64,000 nt of DNA from Kineococcus sp. NBC_00420 (GCF_036021035.1 NZ_CP107930.1:3720001-3784000), one strand, 5' to 3'. Numbered from the stretch's first letter, positions 40,641 through 50,149 are shown. A program made the numbers and translations. The notes: a model not told the origin generated them from the sequence alone.

Positions 40641-42247
40641 ACCCGGAAGGTCACGACGAGCGCGGTGAGGTCCCCGGCCGCCCGGGAGACCTCCGCCGCC
40701 GCCGTCGCCGTGGCCCCCGCGCTGTCGGTGGTGCGCGACGCGGCCGCGGCGATGCCGGAGATGTTCGTGGAGATCTCCTGCGACCCGGTCGCGACCTCGT
40801 TGACGTTGCGGACCATCTCCGACGTGGTCGCGGACTGCTCCTCCACGGCGGCGGCGATGGTCGCCTGCAGGCCGTCGATGCGGGCGATGACCTCGGCGAT
40901 CTGCCCGATGACGACCGACGCCGCCTCCGCGTCGGTCTGCGTCGCACCCACCCGGGACACGATCTCCTCCGTCGCCCGCGCCGTCTGCTGCGCGAGTTCC
41001 TTGACCTCGCCGGCGACCACGGCGAAACCCTTGCCCATCTCACCGGCCCGGGCGGCCTCGATGGTCGCGTTCAGGGCGAGGAGGTTCGTCTGCTCGGCGA
41101 TCGAGGTGATGAGCTTGACGACGTCACCGATCTCCCGGCTGGAGGTGCCGAGGCGCTGGATGGTCGCGTTGGCCTCGTCGGCGGAGGCCACGGCGGTGCT
41201 CGCGGTGGAGGACGCCTCGGCGGTGGCGCTGGAGATCTCCCGGATCGCGGACGTCATCTCCTCCCCGGCGGCGGCCACCGTGGCGATGTTGGCGGAGATC
41301 TCCCCGGTGGCGGCGGAGACGACCTGGGCCTGCGCGGCGGACTCCTGCGCCCCGTGGGACAGCTCGCCGGCCACGGACGTCAGCTGCTGCGAGGACCCGG
41401 CCAGGTCGGCCGCCGAGGAGGCCATCCGGGAGACCACGGAACGGATGCCGTCGCGGGCGCGGTTGACCGCCCCGGCCATCGCCCCGAGCTCGTCGGCGGA
41501 GTGGACCTCGGCGGCGACGGTGAGATCGCCCTCGGCGACGGCGTCGAGGGCGGTCGCGACGCTGTCGAGCTGGCGGCGGATCAGCCGCACGACGGCCAGG
41601 CCGATGGCCCCGGAGAGCAGCAGCCCGCCGACCAGCACCGCGAGGACGATCGTCCTGGCCCGGCTGACGGCCTGTTCGGCGGCGGCCCGACCGGCCGCGG
41701 CCTGGCGGGTCTCGTCCGCCTGCAGGGTGGCGATGGCGGCGTTGAAGCCGTTCTCGGCCCCGCCGAAGCGGGCCCCGATCTGATCACCCGCGGGCATCTG
41801 GAAACCGCTGGGCGGCGCTTGCTGCAGCACCAGGACGTCGCGCAACGTGGCGTACTCGCCGTAGGAGGTGCGCAGTTCCGCGACCGCCTTCGACGACGCG
41901 CCGACGGAGCCGCGGGCCTCGTAGCTGTCGAGGGCCTTCGTGAGCGCCGCGTCCGCCTCGTGGGCCGACTGGACGGAGGCCGGGACGTCGGCGCCGGGGA
42001 TGAGGGCCAGGAACTCCGCGCGGTACTGGGCGGCGATCGCGCCGCGCGCGGTGGAGATGTCCGCCATCCCCGCCACGTGCTGGTCGCTGATCTTCGCGAC
42101 CTCGTCCTCGGCGCGCTGCATGCCGACCAGACCCACGGCGCCGACCCCGACGGCCACGGTCGACGCGGCCAGGACGGCGGCGGCGATCTTGGTCGTCATC
42201 GACCGGTCGGCGAGCAGTCGTCGGGTTCCGGGGTTCTGAGCGGGCAC
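40637..42247 (-). CDS. methyl-accepting chemotaxis protein
   Basis: A 536-residue membrane chemoreceptor. Order: TM1 (about 19-42), periplasmic four-helix-type ligand domain (about 43-200), TM2 (about 203-225), HAMP domain (to about 275) and a signalling domain whose hairpin tip reads [31 protein letters not shown], conserved for CheA/CheW contact. The GTG start has AGGAGG 6 bases upstream. No che genes are nearby, so this is an orphan receptor. Its presence implies flagellar or other taxis in the organism. Confidence 0.94.
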   Translation of the reverse strand: MPAQNPGTRRLLADRSMTTKIAAAVLAASTVAVGVGAVGLVGMQRAEDEVAKISDQHVAGMADISTARGAIAAQYRAEFLALIPGADVPASVQSAHEADAALTKALDSYEARGSVGASSKAVAELRTSYGEYATLRDVLVLQQAPPSGFQMPAGDQIGARFGGAENGFNAAIATLQADETRQAAAGRAAAEQAVSRARTIVLAVLVGGLLLSGAIGLAVVRLIRRQLDSVATALDAVAEGDLTVAAEVHSADELGAMAGAVNRARDGIRSVVSRMASSAADLAGSSQQLTSVAGELSHGAQESAAQAQVVSAATGEISANIATVAAAGEEMTSAIREISSATAEASSTASTAVASADEANATIQRLGTSSREIGDVVKLITSIAEQTNLLALNATIEAARAGEMGKGFAVVAGEVKELAQQTARATEEIVSRVGATQTDAEAASVVIGQIAEVIARIDGLQATIAAAVEEQSATTSEMVRNVNEVATGSQEISTNISGIAAAASRTTDSAGATATAAAEVSRAAGDLTALVVTFRV

Positions 42248-42329
42248 GGGTTCCTCCTGGGGGTGAACCCTCCGCATCGGCGGCCGAACGGGTGACCTTG
42301 AGCGGGACCGGGCGGGGCATGCTGAGACC

Positions 42330-43112
42330 GTGACGACGCGCCTGACCACCCCGTGGTGGCTGCCCCGGGACCCGGACCCCGCCCGGGAGGCGACGGGGAG
42401 TCGTGAGCCCACCGCCGTCCTCGACCACTCCGCCGAGGCGGTGCGGAACCTCGCGGCGCGGACCCGTGGCGGGGACGAGCGGGAGCGCCTGCGCTCGGCC
42501 CACGCTCTGGTCTCGGTGGCCGTCCGCCCGGTCTACGCCCTCGACGAACTGCAGCCCGCGTCGGTGACCCTGCGCAGGGGCAGGGGATCGTGCAGCCAGC
42601 GGATGGCCGTGCTCGAGGCGACGGCACGCTCCCTCGACGTCGTGACCCGGTGCCGCGGGCTGCTCGTCGACGGGCGGTTCTGGTACCCGAGGTTCCCGCG
42701 CCTGCACCGGTTCGTGCCGGACGTCGTCGTCCTGGCCTGGCCGGAGTTCCGGGTGGAGGGTTCCTGGGTGCCGGCCTCGCACCTCTTCGCACCCCCGGGC
42801 GCCGGGATTGCGGCCTTCACGAACCGGGACGGCGAGACGCTCTTCGAGGCCCTCGCCCGCGGTGCCGTCTCGCTGGAGGACTGCACCGGGGGCTGCGCGC
42901 GCGACGGCCACGACGAGGCCGCCGGGTTGGCCGACCGGGTCGTCGCCGACCTCGGCCGGTTCGACTCCCGCGACGAGTTGTTCGCCACCCACGGCCAGAC
43001 GTTGTGCCCCCTGGTCCGTCGGGTCGTGGACCCCGTCACGAGCCGGTCCTCGGCCAGTCAGAGCTCGCGCTTCATCCCGACGTGCGACGCGACGAAACCC
43101 AGCCGTTCGTAG
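42330..43112 (+). CDS. transglutaminase-like protein
   Basis: A 260-residue protein with a transglutaminase/protease-like core: [22 protein letters not shown] (likely Cys at about residue 89) and later [17 protein letters not shown], where an acidic residue could complete the triad. The catalytic role is inferred. No signal peptide. CATGCT lies 6 bases before the GTG, a one-base variant of the local leaderless promoter. The last 18 codons overlap the convergent acetyltransferase gene. Confidence 0.72.
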   Translation: MTTRLTTPWWLPRDPDPAREATGSREPTAVLDHSAEAVRNLAARTRGGDERERLRSAHALVSVAVRPVYALDELQPASVTLRRGRGSCSQRMAVLEATARSLDVVTRCRGLLVDGRFWYPRFPRLHRFVPDVVVLAWPEFRVEGSWVPASHLFAPPGAGIAAFTNRDGETLFEALARGAVSLEDCTGGCARDGHDEAAGLADRVVADLGRFDSRDELFATHGQTLCPLVRRVVDPVTSRSSASQSSRFIPTCDATKPSRS

Positions 43113-43561
43113 AACCGGCGGGCGTCGACGCGGCGCGCGTCGCTGGTCAGCTGGACGTGCCCGCACCCGCGTCGGCGGGCCTCCTCGAGCGCCCAGCCGA
43201 TGAACTGCGACCCGAGGCCACCGCCCCGCCGCGCAGAATCGATGCGCACCGCCTCGAGCTGCGCGCGATCCGAGCCGCGCCGGGACAACCCCGGCAGGAC
43301 GTTGAACTGCAGCGTCCCGACGAGCGTGCCGTCGGCGTCGGTCAGGACGAACAGTTCCGAGGACGGGTCGGCCTCGATCCGCGCGAACGCGGCCAGGTAG
43401 ACCGCCTCGTCCTCGGCCTCGTCCCCGGTCTCGCGCACCGAGTCGCGGTCCGCGGCGATCTGGTCGTCGTGCAGCATCGCCACGATCCCCAGGACGTCGC
43501 CCGCCCGCGCGTGGCGCAGTTCGACCGGACCCGTGGGGGTCTCGAAGGTCGCGAGGTTCAC
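43058..43561 (-). CDS. GNAT N-acetyltransferase
   Basis: A 167-residue single-domain acetyltransferase. The acetyl-CoA loop RRGGGLGSQFIGWAL (about 111-125) and [19 protein letters not shown] (about 138-156) are clear. The substrate is unknown. The GTG overlaps the stop of the upstream membrane gene, so it is third in an XRE-membrane-GNAT operon. Confidence 0.88.
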   Translation of the reverse strand: MNLATFETPTGPVELRHARAGDVLGIVAMLHDDQIAADRDSVRETGDEAEDEAVYLAAFARIEADPSSELFVLTDADGTLVGTLQFNVLPGLSRRGSDRAQLEAVRIDSARRGGGLGSQFIGWALEEARRRGCGHVQLTSDARRVDARRFYERLGFVASHVGMKREL

Positions 43562-44061
43562 GCCTGCGCCGTCCGGCGGGAGCGGCGCAGTCCGAGCACA
43601 CCCGCGAGAACACCGACGAGGACACCGAACGTCGCGCCCCAGCCCGTGCTCCCGCTCACGACGCCCGAGTGGAGGACTCCCGCGAAGAACGCGAGCAGCA
43701 GCACCAGGTACGGGACCACGCGCCACCGCGCGATCCGGGTTCCGCTGCCGGCGTGCACCCCCAACCGTGCGGCGTAGAGGAGGACCACCCAGCTGATCGC
43801 GCCGAGCAGCAGCATCAGGGTGAGGGCGTAAGGGAAACCCTGCGCCCCACCGAGCCACACCATGACGGTGGCGGCGGCCATCCCGGCCCACAACGTCAAC
43901 TGCATCCCGACGGCCGAGGCCTCGTTCCACACGTCCCGTTGAGGTTCCTCGCGGTAGAACGGGTTCCCGAGGTCCCCGACACCGGCGGCCAGCCGGACGA
44001 ACACGCTCTCGCGCGGATCCTTCTCGTCGTGCTCGTGGTTCTGGTGGTTCTGGTGGTTCAC
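43558..44061 (-). CDS. multi-pass membrane protein, partner of the XRE regulator
   Basis: A 167-residue protein with a hydrophilic His/Asn-rich N-terminus (NHQNHQNHEHDEKD) and four hydrophobic segments after residue 50. It resembles DUF2178-type membrane proteins often encoded beside small XRE regulators. It overlaps both neighbours by GTGA junctions, so the three proteins are made together. Function unknown; the His-rich start may bind metal, which is speculative. Confidence 0.75.
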   Translation of the reverse strand: MNHQNHQNHEHDEKDPRESVFVRLAAGVGDLGNPFYREEPQRDVWNEASAVGMQLTLWAGMAAATVMVWLGGAQGFPYALTLMLLLGAISWVVLLYAARLGVHAGSGTRIARWRVVPYLVLLLAFFAGVLHSGVVSGSTGWGATFGVLVGVLAGVLGLRRSRRTAQA

Positions 44062-44285
44062 GTCGTCGCCTCCTCCGCGTCGAAGAGTTCTTCGACGCTC
44101 CGTCCCAGGTGCCGTGCGATGTCGAGGGCCAGGTAGACCGACGGGGCGTAGTTCCCCGCCTCGATCGCGACCACCGTCTGCCGCGTCACGTCGGCCGCCG
44201 TCGCGAGTTCCGCCTGCGTCAGTCCGCGGACCGTCCTCGCCGCCCGGACGCGGTTCCCTCGGCCCTGTGCCGATGTCCTGCCCAT
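44058..44285 (-). CDS. small XRE-family regulator
   Basis: A 75-residue helix-turn-helix protein: NRVRAARTVRGLTQAELATAADVTRQTVVAIEAGNYAPSVYLALDIARHL, then VEELFDAEE. This is the YozG-like short XRE form. ATG 44285 is preferred to a longer start within the operator. Inverted and direct repeats just upstream are its probable autoregulatory site. Confidence 0.88.
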   Translation of the reverse strand: MGRTSAQGRGNRVRAARTVRGLTQAELATAADVTRQTVVAIEAGNYAPSVYLALDIARHLGRSVEELFDAEEATT

Positions 44286-44293
44286 GACCACGA

Positions 44294-44322
44294 GTGTCAA
44301 GTAGACCTGACACGATGTCAAG
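44294..44322. promoter_or_regulatory. promoter/operator of the XRE operon
   Basis: Plus-strand GTGTCA (44294-44299) and TGACAC (44308-44313) form an inverted repeat; TGTCAAG recurs at 44295-44301 and 44316-44322. On the minus strand these give TTGACA (-35) and GACACT (-10) spaced 17 bases. The operator overlaps the promoter, as in a self-repressing regulator. Confidence 0.65.
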
Positions 44323-44339
44323 GGAACCGGACACGGACC

Positions 44340-45713
44340 TCAGAGCGAGTCGGCGAGGATCCGCACCGCGGCGTCGATGTGCTGCTCGGGGATCGCGGCG
44401 AAGCAGAGACGGAGGTAGGCGGCGTCCTCCTCGGCCACGACGAAGTGGCGTCCCGGCCCGACGGCGAGACCCCTGGTCAGGGCGCGGCGGGCGAGTTCGA
44501 CGTCGTCGGTGCCGCGCGGCAGGCGCACCCAGGTGGAGAACCCGCCGCGCGGGCGGACGAAGCTCCAGTCGGGCAGTTCGCGGGACAGGGCGGTCGAGAG
44601 CTTCGTGGCCCGCGCGCCGAGGGCGGCCGACAGCGAGCGCAGGTGCGCGTTCCAGCCCGCCCCGGTCACGAGTTCCACCGCGGCCTCCTGCAGCGGCCGG
44701 GACACGATGAGGTGGTCCACCACGGCCAGGCCGGTGATGCGTTGCGCCACCGGGCCTCGCGCGACGATGCACCCCACCCGCAGGCTGGGTCCGGCGGCCT
44801 TGCTGAGCGAGTTCACCGTGATGACCCGGCCGTCGGTGTCGTCGCGCAGCAGGGACGGCGGCGGTGTCGGTCCGTGGCTGAGCCACCGGGCGAAGTCGTC
44901 CTCGACGATGAACGCCCCGGCGCGGGCGGCGATCTCCAGGACGGGGCGGCGGCGTTCCGCGGCCAGGACGTGGCCGTCCGGGTTGGCGTAGGTGGGCTGC
45001 AGGTACAGCACCCGGGAGCCGGTCTGCTCGAAGGCACGTTCCAGCAGTTCGGGGCGGACGCCGTCGGTGTCCGTGGGGACGGGGATCGGGACGAGACCGG
45101 CGCTGCGCAGCAACGCGATCGCCCCCGGGTAGCTCGGGACGGCGACGAGGACGGGACTGCCGGCCGGCACGATCGAACGCAGCACCGTCGAGAGCGCGCC
45201 CTGGCCGCCGGGGCTGACGAGGACGTCGTCGCGGTCGGCGCCGAGCTGCTGGGCGAACCAGGTCCGCAGTTCCGGCATGCCCTGCAGCGGTGGGGTCGTC
45301 CACGCCTCCGGCCGCCGGGCTGCGCGGGCCATGGCCGCCGACAACCTGGACGACGGTTGCAGCGACAGGTCGAGGTAGCCGCGGGACATGTCCAGGACGT
45401 CCTGGGAGGGGATCGCCAGCGAGGCGAGCACCCCCTCGGTCCGGACGGGGGAGGCGCCGAGGGCCACCCGCTGCCAGTCCGTGTCGACGGTCTGGGTCCG
45501 GCTCGCGCGTGCGACGAAGGTGCCCGCGCCCGGCCGGGTGGCGACGGTCCCGTCCGCGACGAGCACGTCGATCGCCCGCTGGACGGTGACCGGCCCGACG
45601 CCGAGGTCGCTCACCAGCCGGCGACTGCTGGGCAGTTTCGTGCCCGCGGGCAGGGTCGCCGCGAGGTCCCGCAGGCTGGCGGTGACGCGCTGCACACTGC
45701 TACCGTGGTCCAT
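44340..45713 (-). CDS. MocR-type GntR/aminotransferase-like regulator
   Basis: A 457-residue fusion of an N-terminal GntR winged helix (about 5-75: LPAGTKLPSSRRLVSDLGVGPVTVQRAIDVL) and a PLP fold type I domain. The PLP lysine is probably in TVNSLSKAAGPSLRVG, and YLQPTYANPDGHVL supplies the Asn/Asp side. Such proteins sense PLP or amino-compounds and often regulate PLP synthesis; no pdx genes are adjacent. TATTCT 8 bases before ATG 45713 suggests a leaderless transcript. It is divergent from a small membrane gene. Confidence 0.92.
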   Translation of the reverse strand: MDHGSSVQRVTASLRDLAATLPAGTKLPSSRRLVSDLGVGPVTVQRAIDVLVADGTVATRPGAGTFVARASRTQTVDTDWQRVALGASPVRTEGVLASLAIPSQDVLDMSRGYLDLSLQPSSRLSAAMARAARRPEAWTTPPLQGMPELRTWFAQQLGADRDDVLVSPGGQGALSTVLRSIVPAGSPVLVAVPSYPGAIALLRSAGLVPIPVPTDTDGVRPELLERAFEQTGSRVLYLQPTYANPDGHVLAAERRRPVLEIAARAGAFIVEDDFARWLSHGPTPPPSLLRDDTDGRVITVNSLSKAAGPSLRVGCIVARGPVAQRITGLAVVDHLIVSRPLQEAAVELVTGAGWNAHLRSLSAALGARATKLSTALSRELPDWSFVRPRGGFSTWVRLPRGTDDVELARRALTRGLAVGPGRHFVVAEEDAAYLRLCFAAIPEQHIDAAVRILADSL

Positions 45714-45767
45714 GAGAAGAGAGAATAGCGCTTTCGTCAGCCAGTCCGGTAGCGGTTCACAGGGCGA

Positions 45768-45971
45768 GTGGTGATCCTGATGGGCGTCCTGATCGTTCTC
45801 TGCGTGCTCCTCGCTCTCGCGCTGACCGCTCCGTTCCTCGGTGCGGACACCCGCTTCGACGGATCCGGTACGCAGCCTGACCGTCCCCGTCGGGGAAAGC
45901 GCTACCAACGCCTCTGGGATTCCGCTATCGCCGAGGAGGTCCATCGGGACCAGTTCGAGCGGACGAGCTGA
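45768..45971 (+). CDS. small single-pass membrane protein
   Basis: A 67-residue protein with one hydrophobic helix (about residues 2-24) and a basic, polar cytoplasmic tail (DRPRRGKRYQRLWDSAIAEEV). No family recognised. GTG 45771 is an alternative start. It lies 34 bases before SURF1 and could be part of that operon, although SURF1 has its own promoter. Confidence 0.6.
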   Translation: MVILMGVLIVLCVLLALALTAPFLGADTRFDGSGTQPDRPRRGKRYQRLWDSAIAEEVHRDQFERTS

Positions 45972-45993
45972 GGGACTTCCCAGGTCCGCCACG

Positions 45994-45999
45994 TAGCCT
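45994..45999 (+). promoter_or_regulatory. SURF1 gene -10 element (TAGCCT)
   Basis: TAGCCT, six G residues, GTG 46006. Leaderless promoter for the SURF1-DUF3817-Nudix operon. Confidence 0.55.
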
Positions 46000-46005
46000 G
46001 GGGGG

Positions 46006-46806
46006 GTGTCAGATCCCCGTCGCGGCCTCAACGGCCGGCTCGCCGGACTCGGCCTGGTGGCCCTGCTCGTCGTGGTCGTCTGCAGCGGCCTCGGGGTCTG
46101 GCAGTGGCACCGCGGGAACGTGGTCGTCACCGAACCCCCTGCGGCCCAGCCGGTCGTCCCGATCTCGACGGTCGTCGACGCCGGGGCCTCGGGTGCCGCG
46201 GCCGTGCTCTCCGGTGACGAGGTCGGCCGCCGCGTCGAGGTCCACGGCACCTTCGACCCGGCCCTGGACCTGCTGGTCCCCGGGCGTGAGCTCGGGGGGA
46301 CCGTCGGGTCCTGGGTCCTCGGCGTCGTCGTGCTGGCGGACGGGTCCGGGGTCCCCGTCGTGCGGGGCTGGGTCCCGCAGGGGCAGGCCGCGCCGCCCCT
46401 GCCGACCGGCGTCGTCGACCTGACCGGGACGCTGCAACCCCCCGAGAGTTCCGACCTCGCACCCTCGACCGCCGTCCTGCCCGAGGGGCAGACGTGGATC
46501 GTCAGCGCCGCGGACCTGATCAACCGCGTGGACTACGGCGTCGCCAACGCCTACGTCACCGACGCCGCGCCGGCCGCCGGGTTGAGCGCCGTCCCGCCCG
46601 CCGATCCCGGGCAGGCCTCGCACCGCCTGGACTGGCGAAACCTCGCCTACGCCGCGCAGTGGTGGGTGTTCGGGTTGTTCGCGATCGTGATCTGGGTGCG
46701 GGTCGTGCGCGACGAGCACGCCGCCGCAGGAGAGGATGACGGCGACGCGAGCTCGGACGAGCACGTCGACGGTCACGGAGGACGAGACATGAGTGGTGCC
46801 CGGTGA
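46006..46806 (+). CDS. SURF1-family cytochrome oxidase assembly protein
   Basis: Membrane protein that helps insert heme into aa3-type cytochrome c oxidase. The 266-residue product has two transmembrane helices, near 14-34 (LAGLGLVALLVVVVCSGLGVWQW) and near 212-232, around an external domain with the family's VRGWVP strand and the final WRNLAYAAQWWVFGLFA. The acidic C-terminal tail is poorly conserved. The stop overlaps the next gene. Confidence 0.9.
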   Translation: MSDPRRGLNGRLAGLGLVALLVVVVCSGLGVWQWHRGNVVVTEPPAAQPVVPISTVVDAGASGAAAVLSGDEVGRRVEVHGTFDPALDLLVPGRELGGTVGSWVLGVVVLADGSGVPVVRGWVPQGQAAPPLPTGVVDLTGTLQPPESSDLAPSTAVLPEGQTWIVSAADLINRVDYGVANAYVTDAAPAAGLSAVPPADPGQASHRLDWRNLAYAAQWWVFGLFAIVIWVRVVRDEHAAAGEDDGDASSDEHVDGHGGRDMSGAR

Positions 46807-47195
46807 GTGCTGAACGAGGTGCGCGAGGTGCGCGAGGTCTGCGTTCGGTCCCCAAGGTCCGGTCCGCGCTGACGCGCTACCGCGTCATGGCCTGGCTGAC
46901 CGGCATCGGTCTGGTCGTCCTGGTGCTGGTCGGCATGCCGCAGAAGTACTTCGGTGCCTTCGGGGGCGGGGACCGCGTGGTCGAGGTCGTCGGTGTCGCC
47001 CACGGCTGGCTCTACGTCGTCCTGCTCATCACGACCTTCGACCTCGGCAACCGGCTCCGGTGGTCCTGGCAGCGGATGGTCCTGACCGCCCTGGCCGGGA
47101 CGATCCCGTTCCTGTCCTTCTACGCCGAGCGCAAGAACGCCCGGTTCGCGCGGACCCACCTCGACGCCCGCCAGGCGCCGCGCGCCACCGCGTGA
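46803..47195 (+). CDS. DUF3817 membrane protein
   Basis: A 130-residue protein with three hydrophobic helices in the DUF3817 layout: YRVMAWLTGIGLVVLVLVGM, HGWLYVVLLITTFDL and MVLTALAGTIPFLSFYAER. In actinobacteria this gene commonly follows SURF1 near guaA, as here. Function unknown, probably linked to respiration by context. The GTG overlaps the SURF1 stop and its own stop overlaps the Nudix gene. Confidence 0.87.
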   Translation: MSAERGARGARGLRSVPKVRSALTRYRVMAWLTGIGLVVLVLVGMPQKYFGAFGGGDRVVEVVGVAHGWLYVVLLITTFDLGNRLRWSWQRMVLTALAGTIPFLSFYAERKNARFARTHLDARQAPRATA

Positions 47196-48031
47196 GGGCG
47201 CTGCAACGCGTCGCGGTCCACGCCGCGGTCGTCGAGGAGGGCGGCGCGGACGACCGGCTGCTGACCCTCGACGGTTCGCTGCCCTGGACGGTCCTCGCCC
47301 ACGGCGAGACCCCGACCGCGGCGCTGCGGCGCGTCCTGGGGGAACACGCCCAGGTCGGGGGACTCCTGGCCGTCCACGACGGTCGCCGCACCCAGGGCGA
47401 CGTCGACCTGCACACCGTGCACCTGGTCCTGGCCGTCTCGGTCGCCGAACCCCCGGCGGGGGAGTGGCGGCCGGTCGGGGCGGAGTGGCCGCTCGTCGCC
47501 GACGCCCTCGTGGCGCTCGAGGAGGCGGAACTGCGGCGCACGGCACCCGCGGAGGACCCCGACGTCCCCGTCGTCCGGCAACGCCTCGCCTGCTACGCCG
47601 TCGTCGTCGCGGACGGGTCCCTGCTGCTGACCCGGCTCAGCACCACCACCCCGAGCCCGGGGCGCTGGACCTTGCCGGGAGGCGGTGTCGACCACGGCGA
47701 ACACCCCATCGCCGCCGTGGTCCGCGAGGTGCACGAGGAGACCGGCATGGACGTCGTCGTGACCGGTCTGGCCGAGATCGGTGCCGAGCACTTCACCGGG
47801 CGCTCGCCGCGGGGGGTCCTGGAGGACTTCCACGCCGTGCGCATCCTGGTGACGGCCGCGCCGGTCGAGGTGAAGGTTCCGCAGGTCCTCGACGTCGGCG
47901 GCAGCACCGATCTCGCGCAGTGGATCCCGTTGTCCGAGGCGGAAGGCGTCGGCCTCGTTGGAGTTGCGCAACGTGGGCTCGCGATCGCTCTCAGTGAGAA
48001 CTCGCCGGGGGCACCGCCCGCCGAAACCTGA
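47192..48031 (+). CDS. Nudix hydrolase with N-terminal extension
   Basis: A 279-residue pyrophosphohydrolase. The Nudix box lies at about 164-186 (GGGVDHGEHP..REVHEETGM), with all metal-binding Glu residues. The first 130 residues are an extra domain that may be a decayed second Nudix fold. Substrate unknown; this family cleaves nucleoside diphosphates linked to other groups. The GTG overlaps the DUF3817 stop, so it is third in the SURF1 operon. Confidence 0.88.
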   Translation: MRALQRVAVHAAVVEEGGADDRLLTLDGSLPWTVLAHGETPTAALRRVLGEHAQVGGLLAVHDGRRTQGDVDLHTVHLVLAVSVAEPPAGEWRPVGAEWPLVADALVALEEAELRRTAPAEDPDVPVVRQRLACYAVVVADGSLLLTRLSTTTPSPGRWTLPGGGVDHGEHPIAAVVREVHEETGMDVVVTGLAEIGAEHFTGRSPRGVLEDFHAVRILVTAAPVEVKVPQVLDVGGSTDLAQWIPLSEAEGVGLVGVAQRGLAIALSENSPGAPPAET

Positions 48032-48073
48032 TGTTCACGTGTGGAGTGACCCAGGGGTTCCCTGGACGTCACT

Positions 48074-48101
48074 GTGACTGGCAGACTCCGGCGCCAGTCA
48101 C
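48074..48101 (+). promoter_or_regulatory. inverted repeat in leader of nucleotidase gene
   Basis: GTGACTGGC at 48074-48082 pairs with GCCAGTCAC at 48093-48101, 9 bp each, 21 bases before the ATG. It overlaps an 11-bp palindrome GTCACTGTGAC at 48068-48078. It may be an operator or an RNA hairpin near the ribosome-binding site. Confidence 0.5.
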
Positions 48102-48122
48102 CCACCTCGTGGAAGCGAGCTC

Positions 48123-50084
48123 ATGCGCACAGGTCGTCCCCTCGTCCGGTTCCTCAGTTCGGGAGCCGTGCTCACGGTCCTGGCGACCCCGCTGCTCGCG
48201 GCTCCCGCCGAGGCGGCCACCCCCGGGCAGATCCCGACGCTGCTGCCCGCCCCCGCACCCGGCCAGACGCAGATCCAGATCGGCGCGTTCAACGACTTCC
48301 ACGGTCGCCTCGAGGCCCCCGACGAGACCGACGACGGACAACCCGTCGGTGGGGCGGCCCAGCTGGCCGGTGCGCTGGACGTCATGCGCGCGCAGAACCC
48401 CAACACCATCGTCGTCTCCGCCGGTGACAACGTCGGAGCCTCGACGTTCACCTCCTTCATCCAGGAGGACGCCCCGACGATCGCCGCGCTGAACCAGATG
48501 GGCGTCGCCGTCTCCGCGGTCGGCAACCACGAGTTCGACCAGGGCTACACCGACCTCACCGACCGCATCGGGGTGACCGGTCGCCAGGGCGCGAACGGTG
48601 CCGACCCGCTGGCGGCGTTCCCCTACCTCGGCGCGAACGTCGTGAAGGCCGACGGGACCCCGGCCCTGCCCGCCTACGCCACCACCGAGGTCGGTGGGAT
48701 CCGCGTCGGGTTCATCGGGGTCGTGACGCAGCAGACGTCGAGCCTCGTCGCCCCGGCCGGCATCGCCGGGTTGCGCTTCACCGACCCCGTCGCCGCCGCG
48801 AACCGGGTCGCCGCGCAGTTGTCGGACGGGAACACCGCCAACGACGAGGCGCAGGTCATCGTCCTGCTCGCCCACGAGGGTTCGTCCGGGACCGACTGCG
48901 CCGCGGTCGGTTCCGAGGGCGCCTTCGGGCAGATCGTGCAGAACTCCTCCCCGCAGATCGACGCCATCGTCTCCGGGCACACGCACATGCTCTACGACTG
49001 CGAGTTCCCGGTCGCGGGCAAGGCCGTCGCCCGTCCCGTCGTCTCCGCCGAGAGCTACTCGGTCGCCGTGGACAACCTCGTGCTGAACGTCGACGACGTC
49101 ACCGGTGACGTCGTCGCCCAGGCCCACCAGGTCGTCCCGGTGGAGGGTTTCACCCCCGACCCGGCCGTCCAGAAGATCGTCGACGACGCGGTGGCCTTCG
49201 CGGACCAGGTCGGCACCACGCCCGTCGGTTCGGTCACGGCCGACATCACCCGCGCGTTCTCCGGCGCCGACGACGACCGTGGGACGCAGTCCCCGCTCGG
49301 GAACCTCATCGCCGACGCGCAGTTGCAGCAGACCGAGGGCGCCGGTGCGCAGATCGCGTTCGAGAACCCCGGCGGCATCCGCGACGACCTCGAGTACGCG
49401 GCCTCGGGCAGCGAGGGTGACGGTGTTGTCACCTACGCCGAAGCCGCTGCGGTGCAGCCGTTCGCGAACTCCGTCGTGACCCTGACCCTCACGGGTGCGC
49501 AGGTCCGCCAGGTGCTCGAGCAGCAGTGGCAGCCCGCGGGTTCCTCGCGGCCGTTCCTGGCCCTCGGGGTGCCGAAGGGATTCTTCTTCACCTACGACGA
49601 CGCGGCCCCGGCCGGACAGCACGTCAAGTCGGTGACCCTCGACGGCGCGGAGCTCGACGCCACCGCGCAGTACCGGGTGACCGTCAACAGCTTCCTGGCC
49701 TCCGGCGGCGACAACTTCACGACCCTGGCGGAGGGGACCGACAGGGTCGAACTCGGGAAGACCGACCTCGAGGCGTTCACGGCCTACCTGGGCCTGCCCG
49801 AGAACGCGCGGCTCGCCCCGGACCAGGAACCCCGTTCCGCCGTCGCGACCGAGATCCCGCCCCCGGTCGTGGAGTCCCCGGCGCCGACGGCGACGCCCAC
49901 GGTCCCCGCCGTGGCCGTCCCGACCCCGTCGGCCACGACCTCGAAGCCGGCCGCCGCGGCGGTCGCCGAGGAGGACCTGGCGACCACCGGCGCGGACATC
50001 GCGCCCTGGATCACCGTCGGTGCGGCGCTCGTCCTGGCCGGTGGTCTGCTGATCACCGCGGCGGCGCGCCGCCGCCACGCCTGA
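48123..50084 (+). CDS. secreted, sortase-anchored 5'-nucleotidase family phosphoesterase
   Basis: A 653-residue extracellular enzyme that probably hydrolyses nucleotides to nucleosides and phosphate. Signal peptide 1-31 (AEA cleavage). The metallophosphatase domain has FNDFHGRLE, SAGDNVGAS, GNHEFDQG and SGHTHML; the C-terminal 5'-nucleotidase domain has NPGGIRDDL and SFLASGGDNF for substrate binding. A Pro/Thr/Ala-rich stalk follows, then LATTG (619-623), a hydrophobic helix and RRRHA, a sortase signal of the LAxTG type used by class E sortases. No sortase gene is in the window. Confidence 0.93.
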   Translation: MRTGRPLVRFLSSGAVLTVLATPLLAAPAEAATPGQIPTLLPAPAPGQTQIQIGAFNDFHGRLEAPDETDDGQPVGGAAQLAGALDVMRAQNPNTIVVSAGDNVGASTFTSFIQEDAPTIAALNQMGVAVSAVGNHEFDQGYTDLTDRIGVTGRQGANGADPLAAFPYLGANVVKADGTPALPAYATTEVGGIRVGFIGVVTQQTSSLVAPAGIAGLRFTDPVAAANRVAAQLSDGNTANDEAQVIVLLAHEGSSGTDCAAVGSEGAFGQIVQNSSPQIDAIVSGHTHMLYDCEFPVAGKAVARPVVSAESYSVAVDNLVLNVDDVTGDVVAQAHQVVPVEGFTPDPAVQKIVDDAVAFADQVGTTPVGSVTADITRAFSGADDDRGTQSPLGNLIADAQLQQTEGAGAQIAFENPGGIRDDLEYAASGSEGDGVVTYAEAAAVQPFANSVVTLTLTGAQVRQVLEQQWQPAGSSRPFLALGVPKGFFFTYDDAAPAGQHVKSVTLDGAELDATAQYRVTVNSFLASGGDNFTTLAEGTDRVELGKTDLEAFTAYLGLPENARLAPDQEPRSAVATEIPPPVVESPAPTATPTVPAVAVPTPSATTSKPAAAAVAEEDLATTGADIAPWITVGAALVLAGGLLITAAARRRHA

Positions 50085-50099
50085 ATCCTCCCCACAACG

Positions 50100-50138
50100 G
50101 AGAACGCGCCCACCGGGAGACCCGGTGGGCGCGTTCTC
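50100..50138. terminator. bidirectional terminator
   Basis: An 18-bp perfect stem (50100-50117 with 50121-50138) with an AGA loop between the convergent nucleotidase and protease genes. Confidence 0.85.
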
Positions 50139-50149
50139 GTCGTGGGGTC

